From Diplosphaera chodatii (taxonomy: Eukaryota > Chlorophyta > Trebouxiophyceae > Prasiolales > Stichococcaceae): a stretch of 64,000 nucleotides of DNA. A program made the position numbers and the translations under genes. Below the pieces are notes generated by a model. It saw only the letters and a program-made list of their open reading frames with translations. It made no database searches and had not been told where the DNA came from. Each line of letters opens with the position of its first letter. Position 1 is the first letter of the stretch. Below, piece after piece: positions 1 through 11,953 of this stretch. The DNA is taken from positions 2,170,001 through 2,234,000 of the forward strand of contig JAALGY010000053.1 of NCBI GenBank assembly GCA_032358165.1. The letters run 5' to 3'.

Positions 1-217
1 CAATTGCCCTTGTGGATCAAATTGGACGTGGACTGCCCGCAGGACCTTCAAATGCCCGAGTGCTGCACTTGCCTCGTTGCTAGCAGCAGCCTCAGCTGCT
101 GGACCAGAGGCCAGCACCTTTGCTCGCGCGTGCATCCGTGCAAACAGTGTCGGAACTGAAGGTGCACCACTGACACTTTCAACTTCAAACTCGACGCGGA
201 CCGTGCTGCCGTTCCTG
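1..217 (-). CDS. Partial unknown protein, exon at left edge
   Basis: On the minus strand an open frame enters from an acceptor of the form ATGCAG ending near 218 and stays open to the window edge. It gives about 72 residues beginning SRNGSTVRVEFEVES and ending HVQFDPQGQL. The frame just upstream of the acceptor contains a stop, which supports an exon boundary there. A further minus-strand stretch near 440-560 (reading LRACAEVNAWLRPW) could be an earlier exon ending at a GTAGCA donor, but I could not confirm it. I do not recognise the family. The composition (alanine-rich helix followed by a hydrophobic strand) looks like a real globular protein, not a shadow frame. Confidence 0.4.
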
Positions 218-1412
218 CTGCATCACGCCCGGCTCTCCCCACAGACGAACAACGAATGCGCATGTTTGCTCGGCCCACGGCAACCTCGATTGCCTGAGGA
301 TGGCATACCCCACACCAGAGGCCAGGAGCCAATTCTCGTGACACGCCTCGCCCGCTGCACGTCGCTGACATCCTGCCGCGACACATGGCATCAAGTGCAC
401 ATCTGCTCGCTGCTACCGGCAGCACTTTGGTCAGACCGGCCGGATAAAGCTGTGTCAGCACACGTGTGCTCTTCCAGGACCAGGGTCTCAGCCAGGCGTT
501 CACCTCAGCGCACGCCCTCAGGATGTGGCCTGCGCTTGTTCCTACACCCGTGCCCCCGTCGCCGCGGATGAACGCGACATCTGACCGCGCAGAACATGGC
601 CGAGCACGCTCCTGGCTGGGGAACCCCACCCTGCAGTGCCAGCGTGGCACTGCTCCAGTTGGGCAAGCTGTGCAGTTTCAGCATGATCAGTATCGGCGTG
701 CACACTCGACTACGACATTCGACAGCTGATCGAAGTGTCGGTTGGGACCCGCCAAGCATCTAACAGTACGACTGACAGCGCTCTCTGGGCAATTCTCATA
801 CCAGCATTGACAGCATTTGTGCAGTGCAGATCCGGTATCATTCGTTGTGGTCTCCCTTTTTGACAATCAATATGCGGCAGATGTGCCGACCATCCGGTCG
901 CACTGCTGCAGCATGCCAGACACCGACTGCGCACAATGCGCTCAGACTAAGGGTGGGACCTGCTTGTTGGTGGCGGTCTCCATGTAAATCGAGATTGGCG
1001 CCATGTGAAGATCAGGCATCACGCTCAGTGCGTGGCGTGACTTGCAGGCTGCGTTCAGCGGTCGGCAGCTGGTCCTCAGAGCGGGAGCATGCAGGCAGCA
1101 GCAGCGGTGCAGCGTGATGGCAGGTGACCGTCCAGACGCATGCTCGCCTAACCTCACCACGAGCAAAATGACATGAGCCGAAAGCGGCCTCTCGCAAAGT
1201 TTCGCACTGACCAATGAGGGTGTGCTGCAGGTTTGGCAGACGTGGCTGGCGTGCTGGTTTTATCAGCTATCCCATTTGCGGCTCTGCAGGCGCTCGCAGA
1301 CAGCGAGCTTGGCTCCCGGTTACAGGCACGCACACGAGCACATGTGCACTTGCCAGACGGTCGCAGTACGTTGCAAATCATGTACAACACGAACAGCCAC
1401 TGAGCGCGTTCT
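218..1412. other. No firm gene; upstream region of LHCB5
   Basis: Several overlapping open frames occur on both strands, but none shows a recognisable family or a consistent set of splice sites. The right part should contain the 5' UTR and promoter of the antenna gene. The left part may hold one earlier exon of the minus-strand edge gene. Confidence 0.4.
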
Positions 1413-3250
1413 CATGCGTGCGCCTGCCCTGCGGACGTCAGCTGTCGATCCGTGCAGGAGGAACTGGAGGCAGCAAAGCCGCGGTTTCGGCGGGAGCAAC
1501 AGCAGTATGCAAAGGAAGCAGCGCAGGCTCGAGCAGACAGGCGTGTGTTGTCCGCTGTAATGTGTCTTTGAACACCACTGCTGCCACACACAAGTCACAG
1601 CCCCATCATGTTGACAGCATTGCGTGGGCGCGTGCAGCCGTTGGTATGGACCAGAGGCACCGAGGTGGCTGGGCCCGCTGCCATACGAGTACCCGGATTG
1701 GCTGCCAGAGGACGCCCCTGCAAACTACCGGTTTGACATTGCAGCGCTCTCGCTTCCAGAGGTGGGTCTGCAGCATACCAGCTGACTGCATGCACATGTT
1801 CACGTGGCTATCGTCTTGTGTGTGAGTGACAACGAGTGCAGTCATGCCACGCTGCCTGATGCTGAAGAGGCTGCATGTGCTTGCAGGGCAAGTTTGACAG
1901 GTACTTTGAGCTGGAGCTGCTGCACGCGCGGTGGGCTATGCTGGGGGCGTTGGGCGCCCTAATACCAGGTGATTGACAGCGCGCAGGCTGTGTGCGTGCC
2001 GACTTGCAGGCTGCCCTGCAGCCACAACCTCGTGCGCTAGACCTTCCACTGCTCAGACTGATCCCATGCCCCGATGCAGAGTTGCTGCAATACACCGGTG
2101 TCACGCAGTTCCTGACGCCAGTGTGGTGGCAGGTGGGTGCTCCATATCTAGCTGGTGCTACAAGCCCACTTGCACCATTTTGGGCATGTCCTGTGATGTC
2201 CGCGCCACCAGCAGCAAACTGCGACTACCACAGGTCGCACCTGCGCCCACGCACAGCTGTTTGAACTGCTCGACTCTGTCGCAAAGGTGGGAGCTGCGAA
2301 GGCGTTTTCGGGCGAGGACCTCAATTATCTGGGCGTCGCCGGGTTCCGCATTGCTGGCGGCCAGGGCATCGCCATCATCGCCATTTGCCAGGTCAGAGCC
2401 ATGAGCCTCTAGGATGAGGTGGCATGCAATGGCAGTGACATGTGCTCTGGCAAAGCGCAACCGGATGCAGGATCCTCTTGGCACATATCAAATGACCAGG
2501 GCTGTGCTGAGTGCAGATCTTGCTGATGGGGGGACCAGAGTGAGCTGATTTGGCTTCTTTTGCATGCTGTCGACATGGTTATAGGACAGCAGAACATCAC
2601 ACACGTTCAATGCGCAGGCTCCAAGTAATGCTGATATCGCAACCCTGATGTCTGAAGCCGCCGAATCGCGCGCTGCAGGTATGCTCGGTACTGTGGCATC
2701 GATGCGTTGGAGCCCCTTGGGGTGTACCTGCCGGGGGACAAGAACTATCCAGGTGCGACCGCCTCGATCCTTTGGGATACCACCAGCACCTACATGCGTT
2801 GTTTGATCGACATGACCATACCGTGAGCACACAGCTCGCTTGTGGGCGGGGTGCCTGCCGCCTAGGTGACCGTGGACGGTGCTTGTGCAGGCGGCTGGCT
2901 GTTCGATCCCTTCGGCTTTGCTGACGACCCAGCAAAGACTGAGGATCTGAAGGTGCACCGCAAGCTTCAAGCACTGTGCAGTACGCTGACCGGACCCTGA
3001 AAGGCCCTAGTCGCCCAAGACAGTGTGTTTCCATGACTGCAATGCGATATGTTGCATTCCGCAGGTGAAGGAGCTGAAGAACGGGCGGCTGGCGATGGTG
3101 GCGTGGGCGGGTTTCTTTGTGCAGGGCGCGGTCACGAAGGCGGGCCCGCTGCAGAATGCCATCGACTTCTGGAGGGACCCAGCCGGCAACAACATTTTCA
3201 CTGAGCTCCAGCACTTTCAGGGCAAGCAAATCTTTGATCTTGGTCTGTGA
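1413..3250 (+). CDS. LHCB5: Minor light-harvesting chlorophyll a/b protein CP26
   Basis: This protein binds chlorophyll in the thylakoid membrane and links trimeric LHCII to the photosystem II core. Firm exons are about 1636-1761, 1887-1968, 2080-2132, 2287-2391, 2517-2539, 2680-2752, 2891-2952 and 3065-3250. They read [20 protein letters not shown], then helix [19 protein letters not shown], then [35 protein letters not shown] and the last helix [17 protein letters not shown]. Both E-x-x-H/N-x-R chlorophyll-binding helices are intact. The WYGP mature start and the [17 protein letters not shown] segment fit algal CP26 better than CP29 or LHCII. The transit peptide is not resolved; the ATG at 1413 is a guess, and the sequence before 1636 may be split differently. 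The stop at 3248-3250 is firm. Confidence 0.85.
2517..2539 (+). other. 23-nt microexon of LHCB5
   Basis: An exon of only 23 nt lies between acceptor GTGCAG and donor GTGAGC and encodes ILLMGGP plus two bases of a Glu codon. The next exon (starting G-TATGCT) completes Glu-Tyr and restores the antenna reading frame. Without it the conserved LLMxGPEYAR segment of the family would be missing. Confidence 0.8.
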
Positions 3251-3605
3251 TAGTCCAGGCAGTGTGGGCGCTCTAAGCGAAACTATCAGAAAGCAAGAAG
3301 TATTGCAGCACCTGCGAGGTTTGTCGGGTCGCCAGCATTGCGGGATTGTGTGTGTACATTGGACGACAGAGGGTCGAGGGTCCCTGCCTGACCAAACTGC
3401 GTTGAACTGGCAGACTGCGTGCTGAGGCGATGCTGTGGCGCATTTTTGAAGGAATTATATATATGGTGCAAAGAAGTGGGCTGATGTCGAGGCAGCCAGC
3501 ATATCTAGTTGACCTGAACGCCTGATGCGCTGGGGTCACACCGAAGCACTGCACCCACTGCAGGTTGCAAAGTGACGTCTTGCAATGACTTCACATGACA
3601 TTACC

Positions 3606-3642
3606 AACAACGTTGTCAGCCAGTGTCAGCCAAAACGTTGTT
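3606..3642. repeat. 9-bp inverted repeat with internal direct repeat
   Basis: AACAACGTT at 3606-3614 is the exact reverse complement of AACGTTGTT at 3634-3642. The 19-nt spacer holds GTCAGCCA twice (3615-3622 and, overlapping the arm edge, 3625-3632). It lies between two convergent genes. Confidence 0.75.
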
Positions 3643-3705
3643 ATGGCAGCACTGCCCAGACGCACAGGCTGCTGCAGGTCATCAGACCTCTTTAGTGCAG
3701 CTGGA

Positions 3706-3731
3706 GCAACTGTGTCACAGGACACAGTTGC
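3706..3731 (-). repeat. Perfect 11-bp hairpin beside the NRDE2 stop
   Basis: GCAACTGTGTC at 3706-3716 and GACACAGTTGC at 3721-3731 are exact reverse complements around a 4-nt loop. The flanking pair 3705/3732 adds a twelfth base pair. In the NRDE2 transcript it begins about 16 nt after the stop codon, so it would be a strong 3'-UTR hairpin. Confidence 0.8.
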
Positions 3732-3746
3732 TTACGGCACAGTAGC

Positions 3747-6700
3747 TCACAAGCCAGTTGCTTCGACTGCCAGCCCAGCGGCCTCGCCGGCCACCGCCAG
3801 CTTCACCTCGTACACATCGGTGCGCACTGCGATGCCCTTGTCAGTCGCCAGCTCCAGCAGCTCGCCCGCCTCCGCCGCTGGCAGTGCTCCACCTGCTCGG
3901 GTCACGTCGTTCAGTTGATGTTGGCAGAGCTGGCCATCTTGACAGTACCGCATGGCACCTCAGGGTTTGGGTTGCACAACAGACTGGAGCCGCACGGCCA
4001 GCGCTGGACTTACCGAGCGATGCGAAGCCATCGCGCCACAGCTCAGCCGCTCCAGGGCAGGCGTGCACCGCCCGCAGGTACACCCGCCGCGCGGCCTGCA
4101 GGGCGTGAACAGTGGGAGTCGACCAGGTCGCCGCCTTGCTGGAGGGCGAGGGCGGCTCGCTGGCTGCTGTGGCCTCTGGCACCAGGGCACGTATGCAGGC
4201 AGGTAGATGTGCGGCGCTTAGTGCCACCCGTCCACCCGGATGCATCCGTCATGCACACCTGGGGCCGGTTGCGGCCGAGCTCGTAGGCCAGGTAGGCGCG
4301 CCACAGCAGGGGGCAGGCGCCGCCCTCCCCCGCATCCGCCAGCAGCCGCTCGAACAGCGTCTGCGGCGCACAGCAGGCAGGTCGACAGGTCAAAAAGAAT
4401 GGAGGTGCCGGCAGGCATGTGACGGGGCGCTTTGCAGGCAGCCGGAGCGACCGCAAGCAGCGCAGGGCAGCGCATGCAAGCGGATGTTGTGTGAACAAGG
4501 CTCTGATGTGTCGCACAGTGGTTGATGCACATGTCGGGTGTGGAGGCACCTGCAGGGTGAGGCCGCCGCCGGGGCGCAGCGCCTCTGCCCGCAGCGACAG
4601 CAGCCACGCCGCCGGGGAGGGCGCCGCCTGCGCAGACCACCAGGGCCGCAGTCGCGTGAGGTGAACCGGTTTCGGTTGGAGGCATTGCGGGCCATGCATC
4701 AGCAACCTCCCCCGGCAGCCGAGCCGCCCGTCCAGTGCGCAGCCCTGTAGCGGCACAGCGGCCCCTGCACGCAGCATAGCGGGTGTGCCCGGGCCGGCCG
4801 CGGGCGCGCGGGCGCACCTGGCGGGCGGCCGCCAGGTCCCGCCGCAGCCGGGCGGACGCGCGCGCCGCCTCGCCCGCCTCCGCCAGCATCGCCAGCAGCT
4901 CGGCGCTGCGCGGCCACAGCCGCAGGGCCTGCCCACGCAAGGGGGCATCCAGCAGTTTGCAGGCGCATGGTGCGAGGGCACAGAGCAGGTTCAGCTACGG
5001 TCCCTGCAGCTGCAACATGCCATGCTGCATGGCGTGATGAAGGCCAAGGCGGGCAAGGCCACAGTGCCGGGTGTAGCATCCAGGGTCCAGGCCACCTGCA
5101 GGATGTGGGAGCGGGCGAGGCGCGGCGGCGCAGCCGGCGACCCCGCCAGGCACTCCGCCAGCAGCAGCCGGCAGTGGCGCACCGCCAGACCCTCCAGCGC
5201 TGCGCTGCGCCGCCGCACACCCGCCGGCACCGCCTCTGCTACCTGCATTGAGCACCCCGGGTTCAGGGTCGGCCAGTGCCAACTGACTGCACAGTGCGCA
5301 CCAGCGCCGCGGCCTGTCAGGCCCCACACGCCACGCTCCCACTGCAGCAGGCGCAGCCATTCTGCCACCAAGCTGAACCAGATATGATGACCACAGCCCT
5401 CTTTGGATAGGCGGTGGATACGAAGCATGTGGATCTCACCTGCATGTAGATCTGTGAGGCGTTGCGCACGCCAGCTGCGGCGCCGCCGGGCACCAGCCAC
5501 GGGGCGGCGGCAGGCAGCAGCTCCTCCAGCAGCGCCGCTGCGGCGACCAGCGCCGGCAGGCCGCTGCCGTCCAGGGCGTCGACATCAAACGCTGCAGCAC
5601 CGTGCATCACAGAAGTCAGAATGAGCCATCCGCAATCATTGCCGGTGCTTGTCTGCTTGGGCAAACCATTGCTCACTGCCGGGGCATTCAGCAGCAGTGC
5701 ACCTGGACTGGCTGCATGCTCTGCGATAGCACTGCCATTGGCAACACCGCCGCCGCCGCCGACACTACCCGAGGCAATGTCGGCGGCGGCGGCGGCATCC
5801 GCAGTCTGGGCGCTGCCCAGGGCGCTGCCGATCCAGTCCTGCAGGCCCCGCCGAGCTGCCGTCAGCTGCTGCATCGGCGGCGCCGGAACCAGCGCTGCAC
5901 CCGCGCCCTTGGCTGGTGGTCTGCACCGGAAACAGTGCACAAATTAGGTTGAGTGTCGCTGTCATCGTACATCACAAACGCGGCCCTCGTCAAAAATCCA
6001 GCATGGTACCGGTTCAGCAGTTCAGCATTGCACAGCGCAATCCAGATATTGGACTGAATGTGTCTGTTCAAAGTGTGTTCTGCGCACGTGTAAGGTACGG
6101 AGTCCAGTGCCCCGCTGCCCAGCCAAGCCAGGCAGTGCAGCGCCCTGGGCGCGGCGTCTCTGCCGCCGCGGCGCAGCTCCGACTCGGCGTAGGCGACCGC
6201 GACCTCGGCTGCCGCAGCCAGCTGCGCCGCGACGCTGCCCTCTGGGACCTGAGCCCACAAGCAGCAATGTGAGCAGGACTCCCAGCTACTGTGCCACCCA
6301 CTTCATCCAGTGACACTGCCTGCAGATGGCTGTGTACCGGCAGCACACATACCTGGCCGCCTGTGGCAAGCAGGGCGGCGTCGTACGCCCTGCGGGCCGC
6401 CCTGTGCTGCCCGGCGGCCGCCTCCAGGGCGGCATAGGCGCCGAACAGCACAGCCGAGCCCCGCCGCTGCGACAGTAGTCCCTTCACGGCGCCCCTGGCC
6501 CGCTCCCAGTCTGGCTGCTGATGCTGCTGCTCCTGCCGAGCCGCGTGTGCATTGGCCCCCACGTCGGCAGTGAGCCCGTCAGCACCCCCTGCAGCACCCT
6601 CGCCGGCTGGCTGCAGTGCTCCTGTGCCATCGGCTTCGCCGCCACCGCCGCCGCCGCCGCTGCTGCTGCGACTGCCGTCCTGGCTGGAGTACGCAAAGGC

Positions 6701-9700
6701 TGCGGCGGGCGCCGCTTCGACGGCGAGCCAGGCGAGCGCGGCGCCGCGGTGCTGCTCCAGCGGCCCACCCAGGAGCACGCACATCAGGCGCGCCAGGAAC
6801 TCGCGCCGCGCGGGCGCCGCCGCGAACCACGGCCGGGGCGCCCCGCCAGCCAGCATCCACTGCAGCCGATCGTCCAGGTCCGCAGAACCTGTGGCCATGA
6901 AAGTACCGAGTGTCCTGCACCCGCAGCCAGGCCCCCAGACATGCTCCACAGCCCGAGGCGTGCTCAGCGCGCAGCTGCACCTCCTGCACGTGCAACGGTT
7001 TCGGACGAACCTGTCGGCGCTGGGGACAGCGGGTCCTGGGCGTCGGGGCGCCAGCGGGCGGTCATCAGCGCCGCGGCGGGGCCCAGGGCGGCGAGCGAGG
7101 CGGCTCGAAAGTGCGCCTGGCCGGCCCCGGGCGCATTGCTGCTGTGGGCGCTCGGCGGCAGCGGCGCCCCCAGCAGCTGGCAGGCCCGCAGCGCCAGCTC
7201 CTGCCGGGCTCCCTCTGTGGCTGCGCACCACCAGACGAAGCTCGCAGGACCGTCGGCGCTTGGGCAGATCAACATATAATGCACACACGCCAGGCGGCTG
7301 CAGTGTGCGCAGGACACTAGCCGACGGCACGCACCAAGAGTGAACAGCGAGTCCTCCAGATCGCTGAAGTGCACTTGCTGCAGCTCCTGGTTGGCGCCAG
7401 GCTCCCCACCTTCGCCATCGCCATTGTCTGCATGTAGACATGGTATTCCGCCATACAACCTGCCGGCTGCCGATGCGGACACATGGAAAGGGCGCCGTGT
7501 GCCAACACTGCTTATCATGATGGCGTCTGACGATGGAGCCGGCCCACCGAGCATCCGCTGCGGCGTGTCCCACCTGCTGTGCCGCCGCCGGGCCGGGCCG
7601 GCCGCCACTGCAGGGCGGAGCGCCGCGCCTCGGTGGCGGCCCACCTGGCGGCGATACGGGGTGGGACGCCCGCCTCCGCGTCCAGCTCCGCCAGCTGCTC
7701 CTCCAGCCTGAGGCCCAGCCTGCACCACCGCAGCCGTCCATGTGCCGCCGCCTCCATCGAGCCGGCTGGTTCAGTGGCCGTCCCATGCCCAGCGCGATGC
7801 AATAGTAGCTGCCATGGCGCAAGCCGGCGAGAGCGCGCGGCGTGAGTCACATCAATCCGCAGCCGTGGTGACAGCAGCACACCTGGCCATCAGCTCCTCC
7901 TCGCTCTCCTCCTGGACCTCCGGCGCCGCAGCGGCCGCCTCGGCATCCTCCTCATCGGCGTCTTCACCGGGGTCACCATCGGCGCCGTCCAGCGCGCCAT
8001 CTGCCGGCTGACCGCCTGCGCCGTCCGCTGGGCCGGCCGCGGCGGCGTCTGCCGCGACTGCTGCTGGCTCCTGGTCTGCATCGGCGGCGGTCACGGTGGC
8101 CTGCCAGCCGGTCCAGCCGCCGCCGACGGCCTCTGGCGCATCCGCTGCCTCCGCTTGCTGCCCTTCCTCAACCGCAGCGGGTGCAGCGATGGGCGCTGGC
8201 GGGACTGCAGGCACCCACACAACACATCTCGCAAATGCATACAGTCCTGCACACGCAGCCGCAATGGCTGGCAACTCACGATGGCGCACAGCGTCAGGCG
8301 ATCCTCGGCAGTGCACCTGCGGACGGCAGGCTGATGGTGGTTAGCCAGCCGACGCCGCCCTCGTCGCCAATCAGTGGGTCGCCGCTCTCCCAGAAGTCCC
8401 GGAACGCCTCCATCTTCTCGGCATCGGTGGCTGCAGCAGATGAGGCATCCCAACGTCAGGAATTAGAAGTAGATGGTCGAGGTGATGAACATCATGAATG
8501 TTTGCTGGTGTGTGCACGACACATCTCCATTTCCAAACTTGACGATGAGGCAGGCGCTGCGAGGTCTGCATGACTCGATGCAGCCCCGTGTTGCAGCCGG
8601 CCCCGTCAGGAAGGCGCACCAAAGATGGGCGGCGCGAAGCAGTTGTACTCCAGGGCCGCCTGCAGGCGGCCGACTGCCAGCTCGGTGTGCCCCGAGGCCA
8701 GGTCCCCCGCGACGGCGTCGCACAGCAGCGCCACCAGGTGCCGCTCCAGGGCCGCCATCTCGGCTGGCGGGGCGCCGGAATTCTGCACATTCACCCGCTC
8801 CCTGGCAAGCGCCTGCAGTCACGGGAATGAGGGTCAGTGAACGGTTCAATCGTGCACAGCAGCAGCAAGAGGTGGGGTCACATTTGCGCATGTTCGACTA
8901 ATAGACCCTGTTCATCACACTTCGGATGCGCCCATGGATGGCCCTGCAGCCCCACCCACTCACAGTACCTGACACCACTGGTCACAGCTGGTGAAGACAT
9001 TGTCAGCAGCAGCTCACGTCCAAGGCATCGTCGTGCAGGTGGCGCAGCTTGCGGGCGGTGAAGGAGGCGAAGTGGGTCTGGCGGAAGGCCAGGTAGCCGC
9101 GCCACAGGGCCGGCCGACCCGGGTGCGCCCGCAGCACGTCGCGCCACCGGTCCGCCGCCTGCTCAAAGTCGCCCGCCGCCGACGCCTGTGATCAATGCGC
9201 GGGCCCGGCGTCACGCCTCAGCCGCTCTGAGATGGGCATGCCGGCAACTCGCTGGTGGCAGTGCAAAACTCATGGGCGGCGTGCTTGTGATGGGTGATGT
9301 CCGGGGGGTTAACGGGTGCGGCACGGCAGATGGACTGGCGCAGCTTGCTGCCGGCGGCAGCGGGCCGCACCAGGCGCAGCAGCTCCAGCAGCAGGGTTTC
9401 GGAGCCGGGGTGGTGCTGCAGCGCCCGCTCCAGGATGGCGATCTTCTTCTCCGCCAGCGCCGCCTCCGCAGACGCCCGGCCGCGGGTGCCGCTGCAAAAT
9501 GAATACGAGGGCGCCATAAGGGTTGACCACATGCCGTCCTGTTGTGTGTCACCCAGCCGCCTGATACTCATGCTTCCCCCAAGCACCGAAGTCACCGATG
9601 ATGACCTGCAGCCTGCGAAGGAACACTGTTGGCCCCAGGTGCGTTCAAGTCAGTGCAGCAAGGGCGGGTTGCTCACCTGGCAAGCGCCTCGTCCTGGAAC

Positions 9701-11692
9701 GCGGCAAAGTCCAGCCACATCTGCAGGTCTTGGGGGCGCTCGCGCGTCGCCACGTTGAAGTCCCGCGCCCGCCGCATCAGGTACGCCGCCTCGGTTTCGC
9801 CCTCCGGCACCGCCTCATCGGGCTCTGGAGGCTGTACGACGCCCTGCTGCCGCTGCCCCTCCTGCCGCTGCCGCTGCAACTGCCGCTCCTGCTGCAGCTT
9901 CTGCCGCTGGCGCTGCTGTTCCTGAAATGCAAAACACTCGTTTGCATGCCTTCGTTACCAGATGTAGGTCCAGTGCATGTGATGCTTGCTGGTTACTGGA
10001 TGATTGTGCAGTGCCAGCACAGCGCAGGGGAGGGCACGAGCCAAAACGGTGCACTTCCACTGCACCTGCAGCTGCTCCTCTGACAGGTTTGCCGGCATGC
10101 GGCGTAGCGCAAAGGTGCTGTCTGGTTGCAGCGGCAGCTTGGCTGGCGGCGGCAGCGCCAGTCCGCTGGTCTTGCTGCTGCTGGCATCCTGAAATAGCAC
10201 GGAACTGCAAGTGAAGGCTGGGCTGTTTGCTGCAGGATGTGCGCTGGGCAGCATGTAATCATCAAGATCCCGTGTGACAGGCTGAGCTGCGCTCAGCAGG
10301 CAGAGCCCCTGTGCGCACCTTGGCAACGAGGCGGTAGCGGGTGCGTGCGACGCCGCCGTCATACTCGCGGCGAACCTGCTTGGCCAAGAAGTAGCGCTGC
10401 CGACGGCCCGCGGCGCCCCGCTGTGACTGCCCATCCGTCTCCTGACTGCAGGGTGTCAGGACAGCAACCCTTGCACTCAAGCAGGCCGGAACTGGGCAGG
10501 ATATCTACATAATGCTCGCGCATGGCATGACAGAGGACAATGCAGTGGCATCTATCGTGGTCGCGCTTGAGCAAAGGAATGTGGCTGCGCTACAGCTGGC
10601 ACCTGCTGCCGTAGGCATATCCAAAGCGGGGGCGGGCGCCTGCAGCTGTCTTCAGTGGGTCGTGCCGCAAGTAGGCGGCCAGATCCATGCGGTACAGCGC
10701 TCCATATACAATGTTGTTCCGGTCACCCTGCATTGAGACACGCGACAATCTAAGGAAAGCTTGATATGTGGCGCATCGCAATCATCATGACAATTCTTCC
10801 CAACGTACGAGGGGATCCTTGACTTTGGCTTTGTATGCATGCTACTTACTTGTGCATCGATATAATATAACTTATCCGGCTGCGCTGATGCGCTGCTGCT
10901 CCATTGCTGCGGCTGCGCACGGCGCTGCAGGTCGCCTGCCAATGCCGCCTGCCGCTCGAGCTCCTCCACCTGCAGCCCAAAAGAAGGGAAACATCCGGAT
11001 ACAAAGTGACATCAGCTTATCAGCATGCTGGCAGCAACCCTGAGCTCGACAGTGTGAGCCGATCTGTCCAGCTGATTGACATGCATTCAGCACCTTCTCT
11101 GCGTCCGTCTTTGGCTTCTTCCGCTCTTTATGATGCTTTTCCTTCTTCCGCTTGCGCTTCTTCTCCTGCCTGCAGCGCGTGGGCCAGCTCTTTCAATACT
11201 GCCCATGTGCAGTGAAGTTGTCCGTTCATGTCAGGTCATCCAGGCCTCCCGCCGCACCTCCTGCTGCGCTTGTCCTCCGCATCGGTGCCGCTGCTGGCCT
11301 GCAATGCATCGGAAGGCGTGGCTGACGGCGCTGCAGGGTGGGCCGCTGCATCCGCATCATCGTCCTCATCCTCGCTGCTCGAGGGCATGTAGTAATCGAT
11401 GGCTCTGTTGAGCTCTTCCGCTGCAGGCAGGTGATGTCAGATGGTTGTCACGGTTGAGTATGCACTGACATGTATGCGGATGCATCATGTAGCGCCGGAC
11501 GATCTGAGGGCCAGGCACTGCGCGCAGCATACCCGAGAGGCCTTGCTGAACAACGCTTGACGGCTTCTGCTGCTGCTGCAGGAACGCTGCCGCGTCAAAG
11601 CTGCTGAAGCCACCCTGCACATGGCTGAGCGTTGCGCCATCACCCTCGGTCTGAGGTCCCGACGCCTCGTGCGATACGGGAAACAGCGACAT
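3747..11692 (-). CDS. NRDE2: NRDE2 homologue (RNA surveillance/splicing factor)
   Basis: NRDE2 is a nuclear HAT-repeat protein that binds the MTR4 helicase and works in RNA surveillance, splicing and, in worms, nuclear RNAi. The gene has about 20 exons. The start at 11692 gives MSLFPVSHEASG. Next come an acidic segment (near 11360), a Lys-rich segment EKKRKRKKEKHHKERKKPK (near 11150), and YYIDAQ joined to GDRNNIVYGALYRMDLAAY (10.9-10.6 kb), the conserved segment that in animals contacts MTR4. The repeat region follows: LMRRARDFNVATRERPQDLQ (9.8 kb), KIAILERALQHHPGSETLLL (9.45 kb), DFWESGDPLIGDEGG (8.4 kb), VHFSDLEDSLF (7.35 kb) and LFERLLADAGEGGACPLLWR (4.3 kb). The end reads TDKGIAVRTDVYEVKL. 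Long Gly-, Ala- and acid-rich inserts (6.65 kb, 7.9-8.2 kb) make it bulky. The family call is strong; exact splice sites are not all fixed. Confidence 0.9.
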
Positions 11693-11747
11693 GGCTGATC
11701 GGACATGTTAGGCATTCGCGACCATACTGCAGATCAGCAGTAGGGCG

Positions 11748-11758
11748 TATATATATTG
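11748..11758 (-). promoter_or_regulatory. TATA-like element between NRDE2 and RPS17
   Basis: TATATATAT lies about 55 nt upstream of the NRDE2 start codon on the minus strand, a spacing compatible with a TATA box and a short leader. It is also about 200 bp upstream of the eS17 ATG. The assignment to NRDE2 rests on spacing only. Confidence 0.35.
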
Positions 11759-11953
11759 TGCGTGCAGTTTCCTGCAATGGCAGTGGCGTTTGCAGGGTTA
11801 CGTAACCGCACGGAAACGATGTAGGGATAAGACACACATTGCAGGAGGTCGGGTAACTTTGCTGGGCAGACAAGACTCGGCGGCTTACTGGCAGGCCCTC
11901 CTCTCTGCAGCTCGCACGCGCAGCCCCGGCAGCCAGGTGCAGGCGGCGGCACC

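Larger units (their letters stand above)
3251..3746. other. 3' regions of convergent LHCB5 and NRDE2
   Basis: No gene is seen. It should hold the 3' UTRs of two converging genes. It contains an A+T-rich TTATATATATGG stretch near 3455-3466 and two inverted repeats, listed separately. Confidence 0.7.

Noticed and set aside
48..650. 200-codon minus-strand open frame as a single gene
   Set aside because: It crosses the acceptor near 218 and runs in a different frame from the more protein-like exon at 1-217. Most of it has no family resemblance.
1413..3250. Antenna protein as CP29 (LHCB4) or major LHCII
   Set aside because: The WYGP mature start, [17 protein letters not shown] and the short C-terminus fit CP26. 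The long phosphorylated N-terminus of CP29 and the LHCII trimer motif are absent.
6068..7822. 584-codon continuous minus-strand frame as an intron-free gene
   Set aside because: It reads through several NRDE2 introns. The conserved residues switch frames at splice sites inside it.
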